Counted from the first letter of the stretch, positions 13,529 through 24,119 are shown. The stretch is DNA of 64,000 nucleotides from an uncultured Oscillospiraceae bacterium (GCA_947624985.1 CANQMO010000005.1:1-64000), one strand, 5' to 3'. Notes: generated from the letters alone by a model not told the origin. Translations and numbers: made by a program.

Positions 13529-15006
13529 AGTATGTCAGCACCAGAGAGGGAAAGACCCCCGTCACCGCCTCCCAGGCCATCATCCGGGGGATCGCGCCGG
13601 ACGGGGGGCTGTATGTACCGCAGACCATCCCCGCCGTGGACGGGGATCTTATACGCGCGCTGTGCGGCATGGATTACCCCGCCCGGGCAGCGGCGGTGCT
13701 GGGACTGTATCTGGAGGAGTTCTCCGCCGGGGAGCTGGAGGCCATCGCCAGGGAGTCCTACGGCGCCAACTTCGACGCCGCGTCTGTCGCGCCGCTGCAT
13801 GTGCTGGACGATGAGACGGCCTGCCTGGAGCTCTGGCACGGCCCCACCTGCGCTTTTAAGGACATGGCGCTGCAGATCATGCCGAGGCTTCTGACGGCCA
13901 GCCTTCGCAAAAACGGCGAGCGGCGCACGGTCAGCATCCTGGTGGCCACCAGCGGCGATACCGGTAAGGCGGCTCTGGAGGGATTCAGGGACGTGCCGGG
14001 CACCCGGATCATGGTGTTCTATCCCCGGGACGGGGTCAGCCAGGTGCAGAAGCTGCAAATGGCCACCCAGGAGGGCGGGAACGTGAACGTGGTGGCCGTG
14101 GACGGCAACTTTGACGACGCCCAGACCGGCGTGAAGAAAATATTCGCGGACCGACAGTTTGAAAAGACGCTGGACGGCAGGGGATACTTTCTCAGCTCCG
14201 CCAACTCCATCAACTGGGGACGGCTCGCGCCGCAGATCGCCTATTACTTCTCCGCCTACTGCGACATGGTGAACGCGGGACTTGTGCAGATGGGCGGGAC
14301 CGTGGACTTCTGCGTGCCCACCGGCAATTTCGGCAACATCCTTGCCGGGTGGTACGCCAAGCGGATGGGCCTGCCCGTGGGACGGCTGCTGTGCGCGTCC
14401 AACGACAACAATGTTCTGACGGACTTCATCGCCACGGGCGTTTATGATAAAAACCGGCCCTTCCATCTGACGAACTCGCCGTCCATGGACATTCTGGTTT
14501 CGTCCAATCTGGAGCGGCTGCTGTACTGTCTGACGGGAGACGCCGGGGCAGTCCGGGGCTTCATGGACGCTCTGAGCGGCGAGGGCCGCTACGACGTGGG
14601 CCCGGCTCTGGGGGACATGGTACGGGCGGAGTTCACCGGCGGCTTCTGCCGGGACGCGGACGCGAAAGCGGAGATCGGCAGGCTCTGGCGGGAGCGGGGG
14701 TATCTGGTGGATACCCACACCGCCGTGGCCAGCCGGGTCCTGCGGGACGCGCAGGAAAAAGAGGGCCTTCGCCGGCCCACCGTGGTCGTGTCCACCGCCA
14801 GCCCCTTCAAGTTCGGCGCCGCCGTGCTGGAGGCCCTGGGGGCCGTGACCAGCGAGACCGGTCCGGCGCTGGTGGACGAGCTGTCCGCCCTCACCGGCGT
14901 GGCTGCTCCGAAGCCCCTCGCCGGCCTCGGTGAAAAGTCCGTGCGCTTTACAAAATGGGTGGCCAAAGAGGATATGGAACAGGCCGTTTCGGAGTTTTTG
15001 GCTTGA
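13525..15006 (+). CDS. thrC: Threonine synthase
   Basis: 493 aa from ATG 13525, which overlaps the yraN stop (ATGA). PLP-binding Lys112 lies in HGPTCAFKDMALQI, ATSGDTGKAALEGF follows, and PTGNFGNILAG (~265) is the phosphate cup. It converts O-phosphohomoserine to threonine. It is the long (class II-like) form with an N-terminal RGIAPDGGLYVP segment. No other threonine gene is nearby, so it has been added to an unrelated operon. Confidence 0.95.
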   Translation: MKYVSTREGKTPVTASQAIIRGIAPDGGLYVPQTIPAVDGDLIRALCGMDYPARAAAVLGLYLEEFSAGELEAIARESYGANFDAASVAPLHVLDDETACLELWHGPTCAFKDMALQIMPRLLTASLRKNGERRTVSILVATSGDTGKAALEGFRDVPGTRIMVFYPRDGVSQVQKLQMATQEGGNVNVVAVDGNFDDAQTGVKKIFADRQFEKTLDGRGYFLSSANSINWGRLAPQIAYYFSAYCDMVNAGLVQMGGTVDFCVPTGNFGNILAGWYAKRMGLPVGRLLCASNDNNVLTDFIATGVYDKNRPFHLTNSPSMDILVSSNLERLLYCLTGDAGAVRGFMDALSGEGRYDVGPALGDMVRAEFTGGFCRDADAKAEIGRLWRERGYLVDTHTAVASRVLRDAQEKEGLRRPTVVVSTASPFKFGAAVLEALGAVTSETGPALVDELSALTGVAAPKPLAGLGEKSVRFTKWVAKEDMEQAVSEFLA

Positions 15007-15013
15007 TAGGGTC

Positions 15014-15056
15014 CCCATGAGAGCCCGGCGAAGCGGGTCTCATGGGCAGAAGGAGG
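15014..15056 (+). repeat. Hairpin after thrC, similar to element at 6863
   Basis: CCCATGAGA (15014-15022) pairs with TCTCATGGG (15038-15046), and CCCG/CGGG extends the stem with one bulged G. It is followed by CAGAAGGAGGG. The arms and the AGAAGGAGG tail resemble the 6863-6898 hairpin (CCCCACGAGA/TCTCGTGGGG). There is no T-run, so it is a weak terminator for thrC or a copy of a small repeat. The rest of the 148-nt gap shows nothing else clear. Confidence 0.45.
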
Positions 15057-15154
15057 GCGGCCCCACGAAAGCGCTCTGACGCTTGCCGCCGGAGCGATGG
15101 ATGTGGAGCCTGTCCCACGCTATGTATCGGGCGGCCCGGCGGCCGCCCATGAGG

Positions 15155-15349
15155 TCACACATACTGCCAGGTGTCCACAGGCGCGAAGGTGCCGCAGAAG
15201 GTATCCGCCTTCGTGGTGGCTTCCTCGCTCTTGACGTTGATGTGCGTAGCGGTGCACTGGTCGCCGATGGTGTGGTGCTTGCAGTTCTCCACAGTGCAGC
15301 ACACGCCGCTTATGCAGTCCCGGTCTCCGCAATTCTTTTTCTCATCCAT
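15155..15349 (-). CDS. DUF1540 small Cys-rich protein
   Basis: 64 aa on the minus strand from ATG at 15349, where GAGGTGA is 5 nt upstream; a further in-frame ATG at 15358 lies on the RBS. Cys7, 12, 17, 18, 23, 32 and 52 (CISGVCCTVENC) follow the DUF1540 pattern, thought to bind metal. Such proteins are common in spore-forming Clostridia. It lies alone, convergent with thrC and divergent from the phosphoesterase. Confidence 0.85.
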   Translation of the reverse strand: MDEKKNCGDRDCISGVCCTVENCKHHTIGDQCTATHINVKSEEATTKADTFCGTFAPVDTWQYV

Positions 15350-15398
15350 CGCTATCACCTCGCTGGATAGTATCTGCCTGCCGAAAGGGGTTTATTCG

Positions 15399-16088
15399 AT
15401 GTCACTTTATGCCATAGGCGATCTGCATTTGTCCCTGTCGGCGGATAAGCCCATGGATGTGTTCGGACCCAGGTGGAAGGATCATGTGGAGAAGCTGCGG
15501 GCCGGGTTCCGGGCCCTGACGGAGGAGGACGTGTGCGTGCTGTGCGGCGACAGCAGCTGGGCGATGGATCTGGACGGAGCGCTGGAGGACTTCCGGTTCA
15601 TCGACGCTCTGCCGGGCAGGAAGATCATCCTCAAGGGCAACCATGATTACTGGTGGACCTCCGGCGCCAAGATGAACGCTTTTTTTGAAAAAAATGGGAT
15701 CTCCACCGTCTCCATCCTCCACAATAACGCCTGGCCCTATGGGGACAGCGCCGCCATCTGCGGCACCAAGGGCTGGTTTTACGAGCAGAGCCGCGGCACG
15801 GAGCACGACAAAAAGCTCATCGCCCGGGAGATACTGCGTCTGGAGGCGTCGCTGAAAGCGGCGGGGGAGCGGGATAAGTATGTCTTTCTCCATTATCCGC
15901 CCAAATACGGCGGTTATGCATGCCGGGAGATACTGGATCTGTTCCGCTCGTATGACGTAAAGACCTGTTGCAGCGGCCATCTGCACGCGGACAGCCTGCG
16001 CATGGCCTTCAACGGCTGGTATGAGAATACCCGGCATATCTGCGTCTCCGCCGACGCCGTCGATTTTAGGCCTTGTAAAATCCTATAA
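15399..16088 (+). CDS. Calcineurin-like metallophosphoesterase
   Basis: 229 aa from ATG 15399; the upstream in-frame ORF overlaps the DUF1540 gene. Metal ligands read in order: GDLHLS (Asp8, His10), GDSSWA, GNHDYWW, HYPP and SGHLHAD. It hydrolyses a phosphoester whose identity cannot be told from sequence. It shares a short divergent promoter region with DUF1540. Confidence 0.88.
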   Translation: MSLYAIGDLHLSLSADKPMDVFGPRWKDHVEKLRAGFRALTEEDVCVLCGDSSWAMDLDGALEDFRFIDALPGRKIILKGNHDYWWTSGAKMNAFFEKNGISTVSILHNNAWPYGDSAAICGTKGWFYEQSRGTEHDKKLIAREILRLEASLKAAGERDKYVFLHYPPKYGGYACREILDLFRSYDVKTCCSGHLHADSLRMAFNGWYENTRHICVSADAVDFRPCKIL

Positions 16089-16101
16089 TATTTGGTAAAA
16101 T
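16073..16101 (+). promoter_or_regulatory. Promoter for tig-clpP-clpX-lon operon
   Basis: TTGTAA (16073-16078), 17 bp, TAAAAT (16096-16101). The -35 lies in the end of the phosphoesterase gene. No CtsR-type heptad or HrcA CIRCE repeat is visible around it. Confidence 0.6.
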
Positions 16102-16172
16102 AAATTCCTATGTCGTTTTCAGATCAATTTGTTAAGAGCATTTCCCCGTAATATTGGAAGGAGAAGTCACCC

Positions 16173-17726
16173 ATGATCGTAAAGAACGTAGAAAAGAAGG
16201 AAAAGAGCACGGTCGCTTTCGACGTGCTGTGCGACGCCGCGGAGTTTGAGAAGGCCGTGAACGGGGCCTACCTCAAAAACAGGAGCAAGATCTTTGTTCA
16301 GGGCTTCCGCAAGGGCAAGGCCCCCCGCATGGTCATCGAGGGCATGTACGGCAAGGACGTGTTCTATGACGACGCCGCGGACGATCTCGCGCCCGTCGCT
16401 TTCGCTTTCGCCGTGGAGCAGGAGAGCCTGCGCACGGTGGGCAACCCCGCCGTCAAGGCTGTGGACGTGTCCGACGACAGGGAGCTGACCCTCTCCTTTG
16501 TGACGGCTGTGTGGCCGGAGGTAAAGCTGGGCGCTTACAAGGGCCTGGAGGCCCCCAAGGCCAAGGTGGACGTGACCGACGAGCAGGTGGATGCGGAGGT
16601 CGATAAGATCCGCCGGCGCAACAGCCGTATCGTCACCGTGGAGCGGCCCGCCAAGCTGGAGGATACCGCGGTCATCGACTACGAGGGCAGCGTGGACGGC
16701 GTTCCCTTCGACGGCGGCAAGGCCGAGGGGCAGAATCTGGTCCTGGGCTCCGGCACGTTCATCCCCGGCTTCGAGGATCAGGTGGTGGGCATGTCCGCCG
16801 GCCAGGAGAAGGACGTGAACGTGACCTTCCCTGAGGATTACCATGAGAAGTCTCTGGCGGGCAAAGCCGCCGTGTTCCATGTCCGGTGCAACGAGGTCAA
16901 GGAGAACCAGCTGCCCGATCTGGACGACGAGTTTGCCAAGGACGTGTCCGAGTTCGACACGCTGGCCGAGTATAAGGCTTCTATCCGCGAGCGGCTGGAG
17001 AAGTCCGCCCAGGAGGAGGCCGACAGCGCTTATCAGTCCGCGCTGATCGAGAAGGCCGGTGATGACATCGAGGCCGATATCCCCGACGCCATGGTGGAAG
17101 AGCAGATGGACAACATGATGCGGGAGTATGACCAGAACCTGCAAATGAACGGCCTGAATCTGGAGCTCTATCTGAAATATCTGGGCCAGGACGCCAAGGC
17201 ATTCCGGGAGCAGTGCCGCCCCACGGCGGAGCGCCGGGTCAAGACCGATCTCCTGCTGGACAAGATCGTGGAGGTGGAGAAGATCGAGGCCTCCGACGAG
17301 GAGATCGAGGCGGAGTATGATAAGCTGGCCGGCCAGTACAACATGACCGCCGATCAGGTGAAAAACGCCCTCTCCCAGGACGTGATCGCCGGGGACGTGA
17401 AGACCCGCAAGGCCGCCCAGATCATCTTCGACAGCGGCGTGCCCACCGCGCCCGAGGAGGAACCCAAGGCCAAAGCGAAGAAGCCCGCCGCCAAGAAGCC
17501 GGCGGCCAAGAAGACCACGGCCAAAAAGACCGGGACCGAAGAGGCTCCCGCAGAGGAGAAGAAGCCCGCCGCCAAGAAGCCCGCCGCGAAAAAGCCGGCG
17601 GCCAAAAAGACCGGGACTGAAGAGGCCCCTGCGGAGGAGAAGCCTGCGGCCAAGAAGGCCACCGCCAAAAAGCCCGCCGCCGGGAGGACCGCAAAGAGCC
17701 CGAAGGACGAGTCCAAGGCGGAATAA
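16173..17726 (+). CDS. tig: Trigger factor with histone-like Lys/Ala/Pro tail
   Basis: 517 aa, long for trigger factor (usually ~430). The N-terminal ribosome-binding domain holds FRKGKAPRMVIE, the PPIase domain (~165-245) DYEGSVDGVPFDGG, and the helical chaperone domain follows. From ~428 to the end it carries a repetitive Lys/Ala/Pro tail made of KKPAAKK and TGTEEAPAEEK units, like histone H1 C-termini. The tail may bind RNA, DNA or ribosomes. It heads the classic tig-clpP-clpX-lon protein-quality operon. Confidence 0.95.
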   Translation: MIVKNVEKKEKSTVAFDVLCDAAEFEKAVNGAYLKNRSKIFVQGFRKGKAPRMVIEGMYGKDVFYDDAADDLAPVAFAFAVEQESLRTVGNPAVKAVDVSDDRELTLSFVTAVWPEVKLGAYKGLEAPKAKVDVTDEQVDAEVDKIRRRNSRIVTVERPAKLEDTAVIDYEGSVDGVPFDGGKAEGQNLVLGSGTFIPGFEDQVVGMSAGQEKDVNVTFPEDYHEKSLAGKAAVFHVRCNEVKENQLPDLDDEFAKDVSEFDTLAEYKASIRERLEKSAQEEADSAYQSALIEKAGDDIEADIPDAMVEEQMDNMMREYDQNLQMNGLNLELYLKYLGQDAKAFREQCRPTAERRVKTDLLLDKIVEVEKIEASDEEIEAEYDKLAGQYNMTADQVKNALSQDVIAGDVKTRKAAQIIFDSGVPTAPEEEPKAKAKKPAAKKPAAKKTTAKKTGTEEAPAEEKKPAAKKPAAKKPAAKKTGTEEAPAEEKPAAKKATAKKPAAGRTAKSPKDESKAE

Positions 17727-17776
17727 GCGGGGAAGATTTTGGATAGGCTTTCAGTGCCTGGAAAGGAGTGCAGAGC

Positions 17777-18358
17777 ATGAGTTTGGTACCGTATGTTGTG
17801 GAACAGACCTCACGGGGTGAGCGGTCTTATGACATTTTCTCCCGGCTTTTGAACGACCGCATCATCATGCTGTCGGAGGAAGTGAACGACACCACCGCCT
17901 CTCTGGTCGTGGCCCAGATGCTCTATCTGGAGGGCCAGGATCCGGACAAGGACATCCAGTTTTACATCAACAGCCCCGGCGGCAGCGTCACGGCGGGCAT
18001 GGCCATCTATGACACCATGCAGTACATCAAGTGCGACGTGTCCACCATCTGCGTGGGTCTGGCCGCCAGCATGGGTGCGTTCCTGCTCAGCAGCGGCGCC
18101 AAGGGCAAGCGTATCGCCCTGCCCAACGCCGAGATCATGATCCACCAGCCTTCCGCCGGCACCCAGGGCCAGGTCACGGACATGACCATCCACATCAAGC
18201 GCATGCAGGTCATCAAGGAGCGGCTCAACCATATCCTCGCGGACAACACCGGCAAGGACTATGAGCAGATCGTGGCCGACTGCGAGCGGGACAACTTCAT
18301 GACCGCCGAGGAGGCCAAGGCATACGGCCTCATCGATAAGATCATCACAAAGAGGTAA
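17777..18358 (+). CDS. clpP: ATP-dependent Clp protease proteolytic subunit
   Basis: 193 aa from ATG 17777, with AAAGGAG 9 nt upstream; GTG 17768 overlaps that site. Catalytic Ser98 ([11 protein letters not shown]) and His123 (MIHQPSAG) are present, and the Asp lies in the C-terminal third. [10 protein letters not shown] forms the oxyanion strand. It assembles a 14-mer with ClpX, encoded 5 bp downstream. Confidence 0.97.
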   Translation: MSLVPYVVEQTSRGERSYDIFSRLLNDRIIMLSEEVNDTTASLVVAQMLYLEGQDPDKDIQFYINSPGGSVTAGMAIYDTMQYIKCDVSTICVGLAASMGAFLLSSGAKGKRIALPNAEIMIHQPSAGTQGQVTDMTIHIKRMQVIKERLNHILADNTGKDYEQIVADCERDNFMTAEEAKAYGLIDKIITKR

Positions 18359-18363
18359 GACCC

Positions 18364-19647
18364 ATGCCCAGAGAAGGCGACAGAAAAACGCTCCGATGCA
18401 GCTTCTGCGGCAAGAGCCAGGCCCAGGTACAGCGGCTCATCGCCGGCAACGACGCTTATATTTGCGACGAGTGCGTACATCTCTGCCTGAGCATTCTGGG
18501 GGACGAGTTTGAGGACGATTACCCGGAATTCACCCGGGAGGGGGAGACCGCCGAGAAACTCATGGACCCCAAGGACGTGCCGTCCCCCCGCCGGATCAAA
18601 GCGGCGCTGGACGAGTATGTCATCGGCCAGGACCGGGCCAAGATATCCCTGGCCGTGGCGGTGTACAACCACTACAAGCGTATCCTCCACAGGGAACAGA
18701 GCGATGTGGACCTGCAAAAGTCCAATATCCTGCTGGTGGGTCCCACCGGCAGCGGCAAGACTCTGTTCGCCCAGACCCTGGCCCGGCTTTTGAACGTGCC
18801 CTTCGCCATCGCGGACGCCACCACCCTGACCGAGGCGGGCTATGTGGGCGAGGACGTGGAGAATATCCTCCTGCGGCTTTTGCAGGCGGCGGATTTCGAC
18901 GTGGAGCGGGCCCAGCAGGGTATCATCTACATTGACGAGATCGACAAGATCTCCCGCAAGAGCGAGAACACCTCCATCACCCGGGACGTGTCCGGCGAGG
19001 GGGTGCAGCAGGCCCTTCTGAAGATACTGGAGGGGACCGTCGCCGCCGTCCCGCCCCAGGGCGGGCGCAAGCACCCGCACCAGGAGTTCATCCACATCGA
19101 CACCTCCAACATCCTGTTCATCTGCGGCGGCGCCTTCGACGGTCTGGAGAAGATCATCGAAAACCGTATGGACCGCAGGAGCCTGGGCTTTGGCGCGGAG
19201 ATAGCGTCCCGGCGGGAGAAGGACGTGGGGGAGATCCTGAGCCATGTCCAGTCCCACGACCTGCTGAAGTTTGGCATCATCCCGGAGCTCATTGGCCGTC
19301 TGCCGGTGATCACCACGCTGGACAGCCTGGACAGGGCGGACCTTATCCGTATCCTGACGGAGCCGAAAAACGCCCTGGTGAAGCAGTACCAGGCCATGCT
19401 GGGCTACGACGACGTGAAGCTGGAGTTCGATCCCAGGGCGCTGGAGGCGGTCGCCGACGAGGCCATTGAGATGGACATCGGCGCCCGGGGCCTGCGCAGT
19501 ATCATGGAGCGGGTCATGACGGCCGTCATGTTCGAGGTCCCCTCGGACCACACCATCGAGACGGTCATCATCACCCCCGACAGTGTGAAAAACGGCTCGC
19601 GCCCTGTGATATACAGAAGGCGAAAGGCCGATCTGGACGCGTCATAA
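18364..19647 (+). CDS. clpX: Clp protease ATPase subunit ClpX
   Basis: 427 aa. An N-terminal zinc-binding domain (Cys12, 15, 34, 37: CSFCGK and CDECVHLC) is followed by an AAA+ domain with GPTGSGKT near 125-132, Walker [10 protein letters not shown] and the RGLRSIME sensor-2 region. The ClpP-docking loop reads LGFG where IGF is usual. It unfolds proteins for ClpP. Confidence 0.97.
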   Translation: MPREGDRKTLRCSFCGKSQAQVQRLIAGNDAYICDECVHLCLSILGDEFEDDYPEFTREGETAEKLMDPKDVPSPRRIKAALDEYVIGQDRAKISLAVAVYNHYKRILHREQSDVDLQKSNILLVGPTGSGKTLFAQTLARLLNVPFAIADATTLTEAGYVGEDVENILLRLLQAADFDVERAQQGIIYIDEIDKISRKSENTSITRDVSGEGVQQALLKILEGTVAAVPPQGGRKHPHQEFIHIDTSNILFICGGAFDGLEKIIENRMDRRSLGFGAEIASRREKDVGEILSHVQSHDLLKFGIIPELIGRLPVITTLDSLDRADLIRILTEPKNALVKQYQAMLGYDDVKLEFDPRALEAVADEAIEMDIGARGLRSIMERVMTAVMFEVPSDHTIETVIITPDSVKNGSRPVIYRRRKADLDAS

Positions 19648-19654
19648 AATAACC

Positions 19655-19677
19655 GGGCCGCACACCATGTGCGGCCC
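19655..19677 (+). terminator. Hairpin between clpX and lon
   Basis: GGGCCGCACA and TGTGCGGCCC form a perfect 10-bp stem with a 3-nt loop. No T-run follows, and the GAGG ribosome site of lon starts 4 nt later. It may attenuate, stabilise or process the clpX-lon transcript rather than end it. Confidence 0.5.
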
Positions 19678-19692
19678 ATTGAGGTCATAGGT

Positions 19693-22056
19693 ATGGATAC
19701 TGAAGCTACAACCGTTTCCCGTTATCAGATCTACCCGGTGGTCACCATGCGGGCCATTTCCGTATTTCCGGGCATGCGGCTCATATTCGATGTCGACCGG
19801 CCCGAGGCTATGGCCGCGGTGAACGCGGCGCTGGAGGCGGACCAGACCCTGTATCTGATTGCCCAGCGGGATGCCTCCGCCGAATCGGTCTCCACGCTGG
19901 ACGGCCTTTTCAGGATCGGCACGGTCTGCCGTATCCACCAGGTGCTGCGGGTGCCCGACGAGGAGGGCGCCAAGGTGATGGTGGAGGGCCTGCACCGGGG
20001 GTATCTGGCGAAGATCACCGGCACGAAGCCCTATCTCACCGCCCAGGTGGAGCCGGTGGAGAGCGAGACGAATCCCCGCACGGCGGTGAAGGCCGAGGCC
20101 CTGATCCGCCAGTGCTACGGGCTTCTGGAGAAATATGCCCAGGCATCCGGTCTGGACCTGGAGGATATCCTGCGGGACATTTTGGACAGCGGCGACGCCG
20201 GCTATGTGGCCGATTACGTCACCCAGAACATCTACATGCGCCACGAGCAGAAGCAGCTGGTGCTGGAGGAACTGCGCCCCATGCGGCGTCTGGCCCTGGT
20301 GAACCGGCTCATCCGCTGGGAGCTGGATATTCTGGATATGGAACAGTCCATCCATGAGGAAGCCGCCAAGCGGATGAAGCAGATGCAGCGGGAGATGTTC
20401 CTGCGGGAGCAGCTTCGCACCATCCAGGCCGAACTGGGCGAGGAAGAGGGCTACGGAGAAGATACGGAGGAGTACCGTGCCGCCGTGGCCCGGGCCGATC
20501 TGCCGAAAGAGGTGGAGGCCAAGCTCTACAAGGAGATCGGGCGCCTTGCCAAGCAGCCTTTCGGCAGCGCGGAATCCGCGGTGCTGCGCACCTACCTGGA
20601 TATCTGTCTGGAGATACCCTGGAAGACGGAAACGGAGGATGTTCTGGACGCGGCGGCGGTGCGCAGGGCGCTGGACAACGACCATTATGGTCTTGAGAAG
20701 ATCAAGGACCGGGTGGTGGAGTATGTGTCCGTGCGCAAGCTGGCCCCGGAGCAGAAGGGCTCCATACTGTGCCTGCTGGGCCCTCCGGGCACCGGCAAGA
20801 CCAGTATCGCCCTGTCCGTGGCCCGGGCCATGGGCCGGAAGCTGTGCCGTATCTCCCTGGGCGGTGTCCACGACGAGGCGGAGATACGGGGCCACCGCAA
20901 GACCTATGTGGGGGCCATGCCGGGCCGGATCATGGCCGGTATCCAGCAGGCGGGCAGCCGCAATCCGGTCATGGTGCTGGACGAGATAGACAAGCTGGGC
21001 TCGGACTACCGGGGCGACCCCTCCGCGGCGCTGCTGGAGGCCCTTGACCCGGAGCAGAACAGCCAGTTCCGGGACCATTTCCTGGAGCTGCCCTTCGACC
21101 TGTCCGACGTGTTTTTCATCACCACCGCCAACTCCGCCGACACCATCCCGCCGGCGCTGCTGGACCGGATGGAGGTAGTGGAATTTCCCAGCTATACGGA
21201 CGAGGAGAAGCTGGCCATCGCCCGGGACCATCTGCTGCCCAAGCAGCGGAAAAAGCACGGGCTCAACGGCAACCAGCTGCGTATCAACGACGGGGCCATG
21301 CGGGAGATCATCTCCCGCTATACACGGGAGTCCGGCGTGCGCCGGCTGGAGCAGCAGCTGGCCGCCATATGCCGCAAGACGGCGGCGGGTATCGTGGCGG
21401 GCGAATTCAAGTGCCGCTACCTGCGGGCCGGCGGTCTGGAGGACGTGCTGGGTCCGGCCAAGTACCGGGACGCCCGTTCCGCCGGAACGGCGGAGGTGGG
21501 CCTGGTGCGGGGCCTTGCCTGGACCAGCGTGGGCGGCGAGATACTGGACGCCGAGGTGGGCGTCATGGAGGGCTCCGGCAAGCTGGAGCTCACCGGCAAT
21601 CTGGGCGACGTGATGAAGGAGTCCGCCCGGGCCGCCCTGACCTATATCCGGGCCCACGCCGGGGAACTGGGGGTAGAGCCGGAGTTTTACAAGAACAGGG
21701 ACATCCACATCCACTTCCCGGAGGGGGCCGTGCCCAAGGACGGGCCCTCGGCGGGCGTGACCATCTGCACGGGGCTCGTGTCCGCTCTGTCGGGCGTGCC
21801 CGTGCGGCAGGACGTGGCCATGACCGGGGAGATCACGCTGCTGGGGCGGGTGCTGCCCATCGGGGGCCTGAGGGAAAAGACCATGGCGGCTCTTCGGGCC
21901 GGGGTGCACACGGTCATCATCCCGGCGGAGAACGAGCCGGATCTGGCGGACATAGACCCCGCCGTCCGTTCGGCGCTGAACTTTATCACCGCCAGCCGGG
22001 TGGAGACGGTGCTGGACGCCGCTCTGTGCCGGGAGGACAGGACCCATGCGGTTTGA
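19693..22056 (+). CDS. lon: Lon protease (endopeptidase La)
   Basis: 787 aa from ATG 19693, with GAGG 8 nt upstream; GTG 19669 lies inside a hairpin and is rejected. It has an N-terminal LonN substrate domain, an AAA+ module with GPPGTGKTS near residue 362 and [10 protein letters not shown], and the S16 protease domain with the catalytic dyad Ser686 (KDGPSAG) and Lys729 (GGLREKT). It degrades misfolded and regulatory proteins. It overlaps engB by 11 nt. Confidence 0.97.
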   Translation: MDTEATTVSRYQIYPVVTMRAISVFPGMRLIFDVDRPEAMAAVNAALEADQTLYLIAQRDASAESVSTLDGLFRIGTVCRIHQVLRVPDEEGAKVMVEGLHRGYLAKITGTKPYLTAQVEPVESETNPRTAVKAEALIRQCYGLLEKYAQASGLDLEDILRDILDSGDAGYVADYVTQNIYMRHEQKQLVLEELRPMRRLALVNRLIRWELDILDMEQSIHEEAAKRMKQMQREMFLREQLRTIQAELGEEEGYGEDTEEYRAAVARADLPKEVEAKLYKEIGRLAKQPFGSAESAVLRTYLDICLEIPWKTETEDVLDAAAVRRALDNDHYGLEKIKDRVVEYVSVRKLAPEQKGSILCLLGPPGTGKTSIALSVARAMGRKLCRISLGGVHDEAEIRGHRKTYVGAMPGRIMAGIQQAGSRNPVMVLDEIDKLGSDYRGDPSAALLEALDPEQNSQFRDHFLELPFDLSDVFFITTANSADTIPPALLDRMEVVEFPSYTDEEKLAIARDHLLPKQRKKHGLNGNQLRINDGAMREIISRYTRESGVRRLEQQLAAICRKTAAGIVAGEFKCRYLRAGGLEDVLGPAKYRDARSAGTAEVGLVRGLAWTSVGGEILDAEVGVMEGSGKLELTGNLGDVMKESARAALTYIRAHAGELGVEPEFYKNRDIHIHFPEGAVPKDGPSAGVTICTGLVSALSGVPVRQDVAMTGEITLLGRVLPIGGLREKTMAALRAGVHTVIIPAENEPDLADIDPAVRSALNFITASRVETVLDAALCREDRTHAV

Positions 22057-22627
22057 GCCGGCGCGATTCGTGAAGTCCGCCGGGAGAAAGGCGGACTTTA
22101 TCCGGGACGAAAGGCCCTGTGTGGTGTTCGCGGGCAAATCCAACGTGGGCAAGAGCTCCGTCATCAACTGTCTGCTGGGGCGGAAGGATCTGGCCCGGGT
22201 GGGCTCCGTCCCCGGCAAGACCACCAATATCAACTACTTTCTCGTGGCGGACCGGGTCTGGTTCGTCGACCTGCCCGGCTACGGCTATGCCAGAGTCTCC
22301 CAGGCGGAGCGGGACCGGTGGGGCGCGCTCATGGAGGACTTTTTCGCCGAGGGGGAGCGTATCACCCTGGGCGTGCAGATCGTGGACGGACGGCACAGCC
22401 CCACGGCGCTGGACGTCCAAATGAGCCGGCTCTTTGACCGCTGCGGCTGTGAGCGCGTCGTGGTGGCCAACAAGTGGGATAAGCTGAAAAAGTCCGAGAT
22501 GGAGCCCAATCTGGCTCTGATCCGTCAGACGCTGGAGCTGGGAGAGAACGTGCCGCTGTTGCCGTTTTCGGCGGAGAAGCGGACCGGGCGCGAGATATTG
22601 CTGGGGGCGATCGACGCCCGGGTGTGA
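22046..22627 (+). CDS. engB: Ribosome biogenesis GTP-binding protein EngB (YsxC/YihA)
   Basis: 193 aa. P-loop GKSNVGKSS (30-38), [11 protein letters not shown] for G3, and [11 protein letters not shown] for G4. It aids 50S subunit assembly. lon-engB (ysxC) adjacency is conserved in Firmicutes and supports the call. Confidence 0.95.
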   Translation: MRFEPARFVKSAGRKADFIRDERPCVVFAGKSNVGKSSVINCLLGRKDLARVGSVPGKTTNINYFLVADRVWFVDLPGYGYARVSQAERDRWGALMEDFFAEGERITLGVQIVDGRHSPTALDVQMSRLFDRCGCERVVVANKWDKLKKSEMEPNLALIRQTLELGENVPLLPFSAEKRTGREILLGAIDARV

Positions 22628-22630
22628 GAT

Positions 22631-23335
22631 ATGGGCTTTGGGAACATACTGCGCAATCTGGACTGGTCGGTGCTGACGGATATCCTCATGTCCGTGCTGC
22701 CGGCCCTGGTGTGTATCACCCTCCACGAGCTGAGCCACGGGGCGGTGGCCTATGCGCTGGGGGACGACACGGCGAAAAACGCCGGGCGGCTCACCCTCAA
22801 CCCCATCCGACACATCGACCCCTGGGGCCTGGTGATGATGGTGCTGTTCCGCTTCGGCTGGGCCAAGCCCGTGCCGGTGAACATGTACAAATTCAAAAAG
22901 CCAAAGATGGGCATGGCCGTTACCGCGCTGGCGGGGCCTTTGTCCAACCTGGTCATCGCGGCGGTGTTTCTGCTCCTGTACGGCGTCCTGTATGGCATAT
23001 ACGCGGCGCGGTGGGTTGCGGTGACCACCAGCCGCTGGCTCCCGGCGGTGGGTGTGGCGCTGGAGATGGCGCAGACCACCGCGTATCTGTCGCTCTCGCT
23101 GGCTGTGTTCAATCTTCTGCCTATCTCGCCTCTGGACGGGTCCAAGGTGCTGTTCGCCTTTCTCAGCGACAGCGCCTATGACAGGCTCATGCGCTACGAG
23201 CGCTATGGCATGATCCTTCTCATGCTGCTGGTGGTGTCCGGGTCTCTGTCCGGGGTGCTGGGCAGCGTGACCGGATGGGCGTACGACAGGTTGTCTTTCA
23301 TCGCCGAGTTTGGTTTTGGGCTGGTATACCGCTGA
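22631..23335 (+). CDS. Site-2 protease family protein (M50, YwhC-like)
   Basis: 234 aa, membrane protein with about five hydrophobic helices. The zinc motif HELSH (His32, Glu33, His36) and the third-ligand motif ISPLDGSK (~173) are intact, with TLNPIRHIDPWG as the family signature of YwhC/YwmF-type M50B peptidases. It is an intramembrane protease of unknown substrate. It starts 3 nt after engB and is followed directly by scpA, a common order in Clostridia. Confidence 0.88.
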   Translation: MGFGNILRNLDWSVLTDILMSVLPALVCITLHELSHGAVAYALGDDTAKNAGRLTLNPIRHIDPWGLVMMVLFRFGWAKPVPVNMYKFKKPKMGMAVTALAGPLSNLVIAAVFLLLYGVLYGIYAARWVAVTTSRWLPAVGVALEMAQTTAYLSLSLAVFNLLPISPLDGSKVLFAFLSDSAYDRLMRYERYGMILLMLLVVSGSLSGVLGSVTGWAYDRLSFIAEFGFGLVYR

Positions 23336-23336
23336 T

Positions 23337-24119
23337 ATGGAAAATCCTACCTTTCATCTGGAGGGAGTCATCAAAACGAAAGAGGAGATGCAGGACTTTG
23401 AAGGCCCGCTGACCCTTATATTGATGCTCCTTTCAAAAAACAAAATAGAGATCCGGGACATCAGGATCGCGGAGATACTGGACCAGTATCTGGAGTGGCT
23501 CGCCCGTATGCAGCAAATGGACCTGGAGGTGGCCAGCGAGTTCGTGCAGATGGCCTCCCATCTGGTGTACATCAAGACGAAGACGCTGCTGGCCGGTACG
23601 GAGGAGGTCTCGGAGCTGGAGCTTCTCATGACCAGCCTGGAGCAGCTTCAGAGCCGGGACGCCTTTGCGGCGGTGAAGGAGAACATCCCCGCGCTGAGCA
23701 CGGCGCTGGAGGCCGGCGCGCTTTTGTGTTCCACCCCCGGCGAGCCCATGGAAAGGTACGGCCAGTACGATTACCGCCACGAGCCCTGGGAGCTTCTGGC
23801 GGCTCTGGCGCGCACGATGCAAAAGGGCGTGCCCGCCAAAGAGGAGGCGGCGGCCGTCCCCATCCCCCGGCCCATCGTCTACAGCGTACAGGACAAGAGC
23901 CGGCAGCTGATCGGCCTTCTGCGGAAGAAAAAGCACGCCACCCTTCGGTCCCTGTACGCCATGGCGGACAGCCGCTCGGAGGTGGTCGCCACGTTTCTGT
24001 CGCTGCTGACCATGTGTTCCATGGGCAGCGTGACCATCGACCGGGAGGATGGGGAGTATACCGTCCGGTTCACCGGCGGCGATACGGAGGCCATTTTGGA
24101 GAGCATAGATTATGGATAA
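23337..24119 (+). CDS. scpA: Segregation and condensation protein A
   Basis: 260 aa from ATG 23337. The N-terminal DFEGPLTLILMLL and the kleisin helix 'EIRDIRIAEILDQYLE' are the ScpA hallmarks, and a C-terminal winged-helix segment follows. It bridges the SMC heads in the condensin complex for chromosome segregation. The first 27 nt of a longer ORF lie inside the previous gene. It overlaps scpB by 8 nt. Confidence 0.94.
   Translation: MENPTFHLEGVIKTKEEMQDFEGPLTLILMLLSKNKIEIRDIRIAEILDQYLEWLARMQQMDLEVASEFVQMASHLVYIKTKTLLAGTEEVSELELLMTSLEQLQSRDAFAAVKENIPALSTALEAGALLCSTPGEPMERYGQYDYRHEPWELLAALARTMQKGVPAKEEAAAVPIPRPIVYSVQDKSRQLIGLLRKKKHATLRSLYAMADSRSEVVATFLSLLTMCSMGSVTIDREDGEYTVRFTGGDTEAILESIDYG

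Noticed and set aside
19642-22233. Very long minus-strand ORF opposite lon and engB
   Set aside because: It is a shadow of GC-rich codons on the other strand. The protein has no domains and is His/Gln/Arg-rich, and lon on the plus strand has full motifs.
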